Below, piece after piece: positions 47,003 to 57,800 of a stretch of 64,000 nt of DNA. Every line of letters starts with the position of its first letter. The stretch's first letter is position 1. The stretch is from Stercorarius parasiticus (lineage: Eukaryota; Chordata; Aves; Charadriiformes; Stercorariidae), in the NCBI GenBank assembly GCA_013396915.1, contig VWZL01001363.1, forward strand, positions 349,140 to 413,139. Reading direction: 5' to 3'. A program made the position numbers and the translations under genes. Under the pieces are notes generated by a model. It made no database searches and had not been told where the DNA came from. It saw only the letters and a list, made by a program, of their open reading frames with translations.

Positions 47003-47681
47003 AAGTGCAAGTGCCAAGTGGAAGGTCCTGCACCTGGGTTGTGGCAATCCCAAGCCCAGAAAGCCACCCTTATCCTGGGCTGCATCAAAAGAAGCATGGC
47101 CAGCAGGTCGAGGGAGGTGATTCTGCCCCTCTGCTCTGCTCTTGTGAGACCCCACCTGGAGTACTGTGTCCAGCTCCGGGGCCTTCAGCACAGGAAAGAC
47201 ATGGACCTGTTGGAGCGGGTCCAGAGGAGGGCAATAAAAATGATCAGAGGGCTGGAGCGCCTCTCCCATGAAGACAGGCTGAGAGAGTTGGGGCTGTTCA
47301 GCCTGGTGAACAGGAGGCTCCGGGGAGACCTCAGTGTGGCCTTTCAGTACTTGAAGGGGGCCTATGGAAAGATGGAGACCAACTTTTTAGTAGGGCCTGT
47401 TACGATAGGACAAGGGGCAATGGCTTTAAACTAAAAGAGGGAAGATTTAGACTAGATATAAGGAAGAAATTTTTTACAATGTGGGTGGTGAATCACTGGA
47501 ACAGGTTGCCCAGAGAGGTGGTAGATGCACCATCCCTGGAAACATTCAAGGTCAGGTTGGATGGGGCTTTGAGTCCTGGGCTAGTGGGAGGTGTCCCTGC
47601 CCATGGCAGGGGGTTTGGAACTAGATGATCTTTAATGTTTCTTCCAACTCTAAACATTTTATAATTCTATGATTCTGTGAT
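47003..47681 (+). mobile_element. CR1 LINE, 5'-truncated, with internal deletion
   Basis: The copy begins AGTGCAAGTGCCAAGTGGAA and ends in the CR1 tail ATAATTCTATGATTCTGTGA. The plus-strand frame 46970-47434 reads through late ORF2: [39 protein letters not shown] and LRELGLFSLVNRRLRGDL are visible. A segment of roughly 100 bases usual in this part of CR1 is missing near 47055, between CCCAAGCCCAG and AAAGCCACC. A frame shift follows near 47390. It is a dead copy and not a host gene, although it contains one of the longest open frames in the window. Its fairly good preservation suggests a younger insertion than the one at 3600. Confidence 0.93.
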
Positions 47682-49243
47682 AAGGGAAATGTAGTAAGAC
47701 CAGAATACGTAAAATTCCCTATCCTCACCATTTATTTGTGCATGTGAATATGCTGCAAACATGCACAGTGTGATTGCCATTGAAAGTAGCAGGATTAAAA
47801 TGTGGTTCTTTATTTATACTTGCTCAAAAAAAAAAAAAATTCCCAAATAAGCAGATTTTCCTGCCCAAAATTTTGTATTGTTACTGAATTCTTAGTCTAA
47901 ATAACCAGATTAATCCTGTATGAGCCAAGAACACAATAAATGTAATGGAAAAGCAATAATGATGGCCTCTAAATTTCAGAGGGTCCTTTTAGTGTTCACT
48001 TACAGAGACAGTTACCTATCCAAGCAAAGAAAGGAAAAGCAGAAGTTCAAAATCTGAGTGCTACATGTGCCTCAGACACATGTTGGCTCATACTGAGCAG
48101 CTGTCCCAGTTGCTGGCAAAATTTGGAAAGGAGGTTGTAGAGTATATTTGAAAGGAAAAAAATCTGTTTGCATCCAAAAGGAAATGGATAGTATTTTGTT
48201 GTTCTTCATTCTTCTCATCTTTGATGGGTCTTTGTATATAGATCTTTTTGTTCTGGCATTTAAATTGGATTGACAATCTCCTATTTTTCCATTCCTAGAA
48301 GAAAGAATTGTCCTTCCACAGCCCAGCTCCTCCTCAGATCTCTTGCGGTTGAGCTGCGTTTCCCTAGCTGAGGGGTCCCAGTCAGAACTGTCTTCCAACC
48401 CAATGTTCAACAAGAGATTGGCCTCGCCTTATGCCACCGCCTTTAGTATCTAGTTGCCTTCTACAGTTCTTTTCCAAGTCTGTGTGCACGTGAGGCCACT
48501 GAAGAAATCCTAGAAGTCCTCGGAGAGGCAGGGTGTCTTTTTGTCTGCATCACTCTAGTCTGAAGGACTTCGGGTGGGGGATGTCTCCTTCAAACAATTG
48601 CCCACTGCAGCTTTCTGTGGCAATGGTTTGGTACTAACATGGGAAGTGTGCGTAACACAGAGGTTTAAAGAGTGATGATTACTTCTAAAGTACATTAGTG
48701 TCAAAAATAATAAGGTGGATTTTTCTGGAGCCTGGAGAAATCTGAGAGATCATGTATTTAGGCTTGTATAAATGTATTTATATGAGAGTTTCAGCAGGAG
48801 ACTCAGTGCAGGAGAGGGCAGTTCAAAGTAGGTCATTTATATATTAATACACTACAATATGTCAGTAAGCTTGTTATTAGTCATAAAATATATTGTTGAC
48901 TCATGCACTCCTACAGCTATGTGTCTAAGAGCACAATAATTTAGATATGTCAAGTTTTTTAACCCCCTTCCCCAGCTGTTTCTTCAGGCAGGTTTCACTT
49001 GTGATTCCCTGTTAAATTTTGCAGGGTGGCTGATGTCAGCCAGAGAAATGCTTTAAGTTTGTTAAAGGAAGGTGCTATTGTACTAGTGCAAGGTTATTAT
49101 TTTTTCCTGATTGTGGTTATAACTGGAATATCATTTGCTAATGAATTATGTAGGTGGAAAATCTTTAAAGTCTGCCTCAGTTTTCTGTGTGGATTCAACA
49201 ATCATATGCTGTGAGGTTTCCTCAGGACATCTATTGGAGTTTA

Positions 49244-49710
49244 CATAGAATCATAGAATCATTTAGGTTAGAAAAGACCTTTAAGACCATCGAGTCCAAC
49301 TGTTAACCTAATACTGCCAAGTCCCACTAAACCATGTCCCTAAGTGCCATCTAGTGACATCTACATGTCTTTTAAGTACCTCCAGGGATGGTGACTCCAC
49401 CACTTCACTGGGAAGCCTGTTCCAGTGCTTGACAACCCTTTCAGTGAAGAAATTTTTCCTAATATCCAGTGTAAACCTCCCCTGGCACAACTTGAGGCCA
49501 TTTCCTCTTGTCTTATCGCTTGTTACTTGGGAGAAGAGACCGACCCCCACCTCTCTACAACCTCCTTTCAGGTAGTTGTAGAGAGTGATAAGGTTTCCCC
49601 TGAACCTCCTTTTCTCCAGGCTAAACAACCCCCAAAGTTCCCTCAGCCGCTCCTCACAGGAATTGTTATTTAGACCTTTCACCAGCTTCATTGCTCTTCT
49701 TCGGACACGA
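49244..49710 (-). mobile_element. CR1 LINE 3' part, 5'-truncated
   Basis: The left end is the reverse-complemented CR1 tail CATAGAATCATAGAATCATT, followed by TTAGGTTAGAAAAGACC. The minus-strand frame 49308-49691 reads [38 protein letters not shown] and [20 protein letters not shown], the C-terminal part of ORF2. The match ends near 49710 in TTCTTCGGACACG, a common CR1 truncation point region. The long open frame is a CR1 remnant. Confidence 0.93.
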
Positions 49711-50567
49711 TATGCCCATTTTCATTTTGCCTGGCTATTTCCTCTCCCTCCCCCAAAAACGCACACACAAAGAAGCTGCAGAGCACATAACTCAAAGATA
49801 AATGGACTAAAAGATAGTCTAATTCAGTGGCAAACTTTAAAAACATGATAGGACTAATTCAAGCCAAAGTGAATGTTAGCAGGTATTTCCTATGATGATT
49901 TAAATAAGCTTAGCTATTCATTTAACACCAGCATCAAAAACAGTTAGCATTTTTAATTCTATGGGAAATCTTAGCTTTCTAATGTTGTTTTCACCTCAGT
50001 GGGACGAATGTGATATTTTTCATGGAAGCGAAATAAGGGTATTTTGCTCAAAACTTAACACTTCAACAATCAAAATGGTCAACTGTGTTGGATAGTCATC
50101 ATCTTTTTTTCATTTGAAATTGAATTAACATGAAACTGCATCCTCCCAATGAAAACTTCAGTTCTGCAGAAATTATTTTTTTTAAAAATTGTTAGTGGGA
50201 ATTTTTCCAACATATTTTCTTTAAGCCACAGAGATAATGCAGTATAGCTACACACACATCAAGACTGAGGCCTAGCTGATACAATTACCTGTCTGAAGAC
50301 AATTAAAGAAGACTATTACACATAGGTCACTGCATGAGCTTTAGGTGACTCTTTTAGTAAACATTTAATAATAACAAAAGCCAGGCTTAATCAGCATATT
50401 TGATACAAAAGGACTGGACTCTCTTCTCCTTGAGCTGATAGAGTTTTACTGATGAGTTTCTGTCTTGATACTATTGATTTTTAATTAGAAAGAGATGGAG
50501 GTTGATTGCAATTCAGAAGTCTACAGGCATTCTTGAAGGGGTGGGCTATAGGATGTGTCTATGCTGT

Positions 50568-50600
50568 CATGATGGAAACATGATGGAAATATGATGGAAA
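50568..50600. repeat. Three tandem copies of an 11-base unit
   Basis: CATGATGGAAA is repeated at 50568, 50579 and (as TATGATGGAAA) 50590. It looks like a small recent slippage event inside the intron. Confidence 0.8.
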
Positions 50601-50739
50601 TTCGGTGGGGGTAAAGATTTGCCGGCCCATTTGCACAAACCGCCAGTAATTGTTTACTACACATAGAAAGATCTCTTAAAGAAATTTATTTGTTTTAAAT
50701 AAGCATGTCTTAATGGATTCAAACAAGAATGAAAAGTTT

Positions 50740-50754
50740 AAAAAAAAAAAAAAA
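50740..50754. repeat. Poly-A run in intron
   Basis: A run of 15 A. No retrocopy sequence or target duplication is recognisable upstream, so it is likely a simple homopolymer. Confidence 0.6.
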
Positions 50755-53337
50755 TCAGTCTCACAAGGGCAAAAAATGTCCAGGACAATTTCCTGTGTGC
50801 TTGGGAGCAGCTCAGGGCTTTGCGGCCTAGACAGGGCATGCAGGAAAAGTTAGGGAAGACATATGACTACTTTATGCTGTTCTAATGGTACAAAGCACTT
50901 GTAAACCTTCTTCGCTTTGCTCTTGTCTGCCAACAAATCTTCCCCTTAGAAACTAAAACCTATAAGAAGTGGTCTGTATGGATTCAAACAGTTCAAGAAA
51001 AATCCACATATTTCATGGAAATGTGTCATTTAAGCATCAAAATAACATCCATTTAGCAGAATCATCAGGGAGGAAATGGTGGCAGAAAGCATTATTTTGA
51101 AATAAGTCTTCTGGAATCCAAACACTGAAATGCCTGAACACTAACAACTGTGCTGTCACTAGAAAGGTGACTGCATAATCATGGTGCTCTGCGTTGGAGG
51201 AGCTGATTTTATTCCTCCTTCTTTTGCCTGCCCAGATTACCTTTCAAACCCTATCAATCCACCAGGTCTCAAATGAAGAGTAGCCAGCTCTTTAAGTGTT
51301 TGGGGTTTGTTTTTTAAAGCAAAATCTAGCTGTGTAACCAAATTCTTGCAATAATGTTAAAGTTTCAGTGCAACTTTTGGAATGATCCCTTGCTTCCAGG
51401 ATGAAATTTCTGGCTTATTTTGAAGTTTAATTTTCATCCCATATGCCAGGACATTTACAGATTATGCAGGAAACAAGCTCAAGTGCAAACAGAAAAAATC
51501 CAACAGCTCTAATTTCATAATATTAATAGTCAATAATTTCTTGCAACACACAAGTTGATACTTTAATCTATATAGAGCAGGGGAAGCTACTGATGATTGT
51601 CCTTCTCTAAAAGCACAATTTTGTGTTAATTTATGCCCTCAGTGATTTGGAAACTGTGAAATTAAATACACTGTATTACTGAAAGGTCTTGAATGACCTC
51701 ATTGTGTAATGGAAACTCTTTTAAACATCAGAAAGTATTACAGGACAGGATTGCTGTTTTCCTTACAGGTGGATCTGGGATGCAGTGTAGCAGGAGTGAC
51801 GACAGGCAGGAAGGCAAAAGCAGATGTGTTTCTGGAAGGGTAGAACTAATGAGCAATAGAAAGACAAAAAATTTATCTGGATTGTGGAATAAGTAAGATA
51901 TGAGATGCAAGACACTGGGTTTCAGACAGGAGTGCTTTCAAGTGGCATTGTATACAAATGCATGAAATTTGATTTAGGCTGAACAAAAGCTCCTGCAACC
52001 AGGGGCCAAACAAATCTGCTTTATGCACAATACATTTATGAACTGAGTTAGGACGATTATAATATCCTTCACAGATTCAAAGCGCAATTTTCGTTTGGGT
52101 ATTAATGTATTTAGGAGGCTGTCCTATTTCATGTCTTTTGCTATTCATCTTTATTTATCTGGTAGGCTTTTGGTATGATCTTTGGGATACTTTTCAAAAC
52201 AGTTATGTTCTGAATGACTAATGTGTCCTGTTTGCATTCTCATAACTTCCTCCTTCTGTAACATTTTCTATGGAGATGTAGCAGTTTTTCAGTTAAGAAG
52301 TGTACCACATATTTCTAAAAACTGGAATTTTTATGTTATATCTTGTATCTCCAGTATTGCTTATATTATGAGCCGAAGAAGCATGAAACCTGCTGTTTTG
52401 AAATGGAGTCTGACTGAAATGTCAAAAGAAAAATATCTAGTTACAAGACAGTGAGAGAAACATCTGAGATAAAATTTGCTAATTTTATCCTAGAACACTC
52501 TTCACAATGGAGTAGAGTATCTACGCTTAATAGATCAGCTTTTAGACACAACAGCATATGTGCCTGACTAATAAAGTATTTCTGTTTCCTGTTATACGTG
52601 TCTGCTATGTATTGAAAGGAGATAATCATCATCTCAGTATCTTAGAGTACAGTAGGCTGTATTCAGTATTCAAGCTATATAGAATTTCGCCTGAAGAAAT
52701 TTCTTTCTGAAAAAAAAAAAATCAGTGAAATCTGCTTGCTTTATCAGTTTACTATTGATTCACGCTCCTCAGAAGAAACTGCTTACTTAATGTCCCCGTG
52801 GTGTCCATTTTAGCACAGTCACATAATTCATATTAGCAACAATGTGATTTGATGGTGCCTAGGATCCAAGTTATCTTGTTTAACCTTATGCTGGTTTATG
52901 TGGTATGTAGGATGATATTAGAATGATAATAATTTAGTTTAAACATGGTAGCATGGTGATCCTACCACTGCTGTAATAGTTGGGTTATGGAGAATTTTTT
53001 ATGCAAATGCTGTGCCTTCTGCCAGTATTCCTCTTTCTCTCCCCCCATTTTAGAATCCAGTATTTTATTTTTCTGTTTTTGAATAAATGGTCTATTGAAA
53101 GCAAAATAAGTTTTACCAAATTCTCTTCTCATGACCTGAATTTTAAAGATGGGAGTCTTCAAGAAAAGAGTCTTCATTATTAGCAAGTAATTATTCTAAA
53201 CTGTTCAAAATACTTGTGTATCCTTCAAATATGCCATAGTTTCATTAATAATGGAAAAAACATGGACAGAAAACAATTACTTGTTGAATATGTCTATTAC
53301 AATGTCTATTAGCTTTTCTATTTTTTTTTCTTTGTAG

Positions 53338-53529
53338 GCTTATGATGAAGAAATGTATGGCAGCAAATATCAGTGGATTATTCCAGGGTGGTATGAAAAC
53401 CTTTGGTGGGAATCCTGGATTAATTCCTCACAATGTCTCAGCAAAAATCTTCTTGCAGCCATGGAAGGTTATATTGGAGTGGATTTTGAGCCTCTCAGCT
53501 CAAAAATGATAAAGACCATATCAGGAAGG
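53338..53529 (+). CDS. GABBR2: GABBR2 internal exon (Venus-flytrap domain, [13 protein letters not shown] exon)
   Basis: This 192-base exon encodes 64 residues including [20 protein letters not shown] and [19 protein letters not shown]. It corresponds to about human residues 267-333. The sequon NSS and the following cysteine (NSSQC) match human Asn298 and Cys302, the latter a disulfide partner of Cys265. Between WWE and NSS there are three residues (SWI) where mammals have six (QVHTEA as I recall), so the exon is three codons shorter while staying in frame. The acceptor is TTTTTTTCTTTGTAG before 53338. The donor AGG|GTTAGT at 53529/53530 has T at position +3, which is unusual. The frame could run on for 11 more codons into the intron (to 53562), but the next exon joins properly only if this GT is used. 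Confidence 0.94.
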
Positions 53530-54599
53530 GTTAGTATTTTTCCTCCAACTGTTTTATTATAGCATCAGTTGACTCACCGGTGTCTTGACACAGCAAAGCA
53601 CTGAGGAGGGAGATGAAGCTGAAGGGTTCTTCTACAAAGAGAGCTGGCAGTCATCATAGTTAGTTTCATCTTTCCACTGGTTTGTAATTTTTAAATATTT
53701 AGAAACCGATTCCAATTCTCTACAGGGTGAGGAAGCAGCAGAGTCCCTTGCCTTAAGTCTGTCCTCTTCCCTCTGTGTGAACATTACACTTAAATGTACA
53801 GTCAAGCTTGAATTATAGTGTCATGTGCTATGTCATGTCAAGTTAAATAGTTGAGCACAGAAACGGACAACTTTTATGTTTAAACCTAATTCTGCAAATG
53901 GCTAATTTCAGCTAATTTGTGTCTCTCAGAATTTAGGGGGGCGGGGGGTAGGGCTTGTTTTAAATATGTAAATATGTGGTATTTCCATAAAGTACGTAAC
54001 ATTTTATCACAGAACAAATTCATGGAAACTCTGGCCAATGAATAAACATGCCTGATTTTGCTGCTTTTCATCTTCTTTTCATCTGTCTTTCATGCCTTGC
54101 TGAGTGAGCCCAAAAGGCAACTTTACAGAAAGGCAACTCATCATAAGATAGCACACCATAAAGAGCATAGTAAACTTGTAAAACATAGACAAATTGCCAC
54201 TCAGATAATTTTCATACTAAGCAAATAGTTGCTCAAATAAAGGTTATTTGATTTGCATTATCCTATAAAGTGTAATCAGACCACTGATTTGCAGGGATAC
54301 AGACTTATTCTCTATTCTGGTATTATGGCTTACCAGTACGCTGGTAGATTTGGTTGAACTGAAGCCTTATGTACAAAAGCTAAATAAAGCAAGTTGTCCA
54401 TACAGAGAAGCAGAACAACTGCTTTTCAGTCTCTCTGTCTTGCAATTTTAATTTATTTCTTAATTTTTGTTTTGGCAGCCTTTTCTGTATTTGTCATGAA
54501 TGTCTCTAAATTGGAGGGTACAGTTCGAGGTGTAGCTTTGGACGCAACTCTGTAAAATGTTAAGTATTGAAGTAAAACTGAAGTTTTTCTCCTCTGCAG
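53530..54599. other. GABBR2 intron, 1.1 kb
   Basis: The shortest intron in the window. It ends in TTTTTCTCCTCTGCAG. It contains a G-run near 53935-53950 (GGGGGGCGGGGGGTAGGG) and no recognisable repeat or gene. An antisense open frame (54453-54902) overlaps its end and is a shadow of the next exon. Confidence 0.85.
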
Positions 54600-54836
54600 A
54601 CTCCACAGCAATATGAAAAGGAATACAATGCTAAGCGCGGTGATGGGCAATCCAGCAAATTTCATGGTTATGCCTATGACGGAATATGGGTGATTGCCAA
54701 GACCCTGCAGCGGGCAATGAAGTATCTGAATGCCACCAACAAGCACCAAAAAATTGAAGATTTTAACTACACAAATCACAAACTTGGAAAAATTTTTCTG
54801 GATGCTATGAATGAAACGAACTTCTTTGGAGTAACG
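54600..54836 (+). CDS. GABBR2: GABBR2 internal exon (Venus-flytrap domain, [20 protein letters not shown] exon)
   Basis: A 237-base exon encodes 79 residues beginning [10 protein letters not shown], with the block [19 protein letters not shown] and the end [13 protein letters not shown]. It corresponds to about human residues 334-412. Sequons NYT and NET match human Asn389 and Asn404; a further sequon NAT (54729-54737) has no counterpart in the human sequence I recall. By my count about 20 of 79 residues differ from human, mostly in the region after KR and in the helix after QRAM, while the core blocks are identical. The acceptor is CCTCTGCAG and the donor ACG|GTAAGT at 54836/54837; both ends are phase 0. 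Confidence 0.96.
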
Positions 54837-57800
54837 GTAAGTCCTAAACAGATGCTTGTGGGGTGGAGGAGGCTTGTGATTTTGTGTCAGTAACTGAAGC
54901 AAGCATTAAATTTTAAATACTCTTGAAAAAGAAACACAGTTGTGTATTTCTTATATCTTTGGAATTTCCAGAGTTCTACTTTATCTTAAAAATTAATGTT
55001 GTTGCGTTGAGACTCTTGCACATTACCTGTCTTCTGATGCCAAGTGATGACTCTGTACAGTTCCTAAATTACCAGATTTTTAAGCATGGATGTAATCTGA
55101 ATTAACAACTCAGAGTGGTCTCAAGGGAACCACAGGTGTTGCAAGGTGCAGTGACCTTTTAAGTGACTGTTTGAGCAGCTGAGGAGTAGCTGGAAGGTCA
55201 TCTGAAAATACCTCCTATTTCCCACCAACATTTATTTTTTGGTAATAGGTAATAGAACACTAAGATCTCCAACTCCAGTGCTGTACATCCTAGATATTCT
55301 TACAACATAGTTCAGTTTATAATTTGTATTTTTTCCCAGTCAAGTATGAAGCATGTTGACTATGACTTAAGAAGAACTGGTCACATAGAGTAATAACCTC
55401 ATTCTATTTTTAAGTGCACCATTGCAAATTCATAGTAAATTTTTTTTTTATTGACATTGCTTCTAGTTTTTAGCAGAGGAAAACTGGCAGTAGGAGTGTG
55501 GCCCTAAAACTTCTTAATTACTTGATTGTGTCTGAGGCAATGTCAGTCAGAAGGTAGTGGTGGATATGTGGTGCAGAGCCATGATCCTTCACCAAGAGAG
55601 ATGAGCGGACTCCATTTCAGGGAGAATGGTCTTCACAGTTTCCAATAGCAACAAACAAGGAACCTACTGGAACACGCTTCGTTAAGCGGTGTACTTGGGC
55701 CGCAACATGGCTAGATAAGGAAACCAGAGTTTTGAAGAAATGTGTATTTCAGCCGTGCACAGAGGGAGTGCTTTTAGGCACCTCCTTGCAGCGAGAGCAT
55801 GCAGAAGGTTGGCAATGATCTCTGCCACTGCAGCTTGTCAGATTCTGTCCTCATGTTAACTTAAATTATCTTGGGTATCAGTTAACCTCAAAACATGTTG
55901 AAGTAGCAGAACTAAGGTTGTCATACGTGTCACAAATTGGTTCAAGGAGTAAAATGCCTTCGTATAGACATCAACAATGAGTGCAGGCTCAACTTTTTGG
56001 TGTCCTTGTTAATTGCTGAAGAAGCCTATGTTTTGTGTCACAGTACAATTGAGACTAATTTAGGATTTGTAAGCAAAAAACAATCATACGGCAAGACAAT
56101 ACTGGAATCTAGTTGCCTGTACAATATGAATTTTGCTTTCTTTTTACACTGAATTTGACTGAAGGTTTCAGTAAAAGAATTGGGTATCCCATTGCATCCA
56201 TAGCAGGACTGGATCTGTGATGGAACTTTCAGTCGGTAGCAGCTATGAACCAGACTCTGCAGGCAATCAGACACCTTTGTCCTGAGTTATTCCAAGTATA
56301 GTAGCTCTTGATGTGGTTGAAATTGTATATTGCTATGTAGTTTCTTTTTTTTTTCTTCTTTCCCCATTTTAGTCTTTTTGCCTACTGTTTACTCTTGACA
56401 GCCGATTATGGTAAAACTGATAGATTTCATTAGCACTGCTTAATTGCCTTTCACTGCTCCCACCCAGAAAAAAAAAATCCCAAAACCTCTAAGACAAAGA
56501 CGGCTCTTTTTTATTAGTTTCAGAGACACCAGCAAAACCTCACATGTGAACTGCATCCCTTTAGGGAGGGAATGAATCAAAGTTTCACCAACCATATTCA
56601 GCCGTGTTTACTTACTTTACTCCCTCAGGTATAATGGTTTTTAAAGAAAGTACTGCACAATTATTCACTGCAGTTAGTGCTTCTCTGAGGCACTTTGTAA
56701 AACGTTTCTCTTTAAGACTGGTCTACCAAGTCATCGTGACAATGCACAGCCCAAATTTAGTATTTGCAAGGATCATGCTTCTTGTTCCTATAATATGTTC
56801 ACAAAAACATTTTAATCAGAAAGATATGGAGAGTAGAAAATTTATAGCAGCTACACTCTTAGGATATAATTAAAACAAACAATAATCGAGTTTTTCCAGA
56901 CAGTGTGAAAAAGAAGAGTTTTATAGCAGATATTAAAAGTTTTGCATTGAAATGTTCAGAAAGTTGAAGGAACAGATTGATTCTTACCAGAAATATTTTT
57001 AACTTTTTATTCTTCAGTCTAATAAATTGCTGTCATTTGTGACCTAATTTAAAACTTTCACTGGAACATAAGTTTTAGGTCTTGGAGTTCCAAATCTCAT
57101 TATAATATTTTTTTTCCAGAAAAGGTATTTTAGGATAAAATTTCTACAATTTATTTTAAAAAACTTATTCTAAACAGGAAAAGGACATTCATTTATTCTA
57201 CAGTATCTATGCCAAATATGAAATGAGTTTCTGAAAAAAAATAAAATAAAAGGACTGAATCTTATCAATATTCAAAAACTCATCCAATGATACAGTAGAA
57301 TACGTGGTTAAATATTATGTAAGAGGAGAAGGTAGACAAGAAACTGTAGACAAGAATCTAAAAACGCAAAATCTATAAGAAGAGGCGTCTTTCTTTATGC
57401 TTTCTGTGAATATGATATCAGAAACACCGTCATGTCATAAATAATAAATCCCTTTACCCAATTTTCATATTCATTGAAATTATTTATAGAAAACCACAAA
57501 AAATATAATCACTGTTGAGTGATGTTTTTTGTGGAATTTTTTAAACAATTTTGAAAAGATTTGCTGGGAGTGAAGTACACTAGTTCCTCACTACACAGAA
57601 TGTCATTCTTTCAGTTTTGTTTTCATTTTTCCTGATTTTTTTTTTTTTCCTAGGCAACAACATTTAGAAAACAGTTTAGGCTATGGTCCAGAGTCTTCAC
57701 AGGACTAATCCTCTTTTTGTGCATCAGAAATTCAGTACACAGATATTACTTATTCTAATTCTACGGTCAGAAATTCTACTGGAAAGAAAATTATAGCTAT

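Larger units (their letters stand above)
46436..53337. other. GABBR2 intron, 6.9 kb
   Basis: The intron between the third and fourth visible exons contains two CR1 copies in opposite orientation, about 1.6 kb apart (47003-47681 and 49244-49710), an 11-base triple repeat and a poly-A run (50740-50754). The rest (46436-47002, 47682-49243, 49711-53337) shows nothing recognisable. An open frame on the minus strand at 48072-48413 has no similarity I can name. Confidence 0.8.

Noticed and set aside
46970..47434. 154-codon open frame on the plus strand
   Set aside because: It reads through late ORF2 of a CR1 LINE ([12 protein letters not shown] motif) and ends in the CR1 tail, so it is a transposon remnant and not a host gene.
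48072..48413. 113-codon open frame on the minus strand
   Set aside because: No recognisable protein, no splice or promoter context and low-complexity composition; chance open frame in an intron.
54453..54902. 149-codon open frame on the minus strand
   Set aside because: It is antisense to the GABBR2 exon at 54600-54836; the exon's plus-strand protein is unmistakable.
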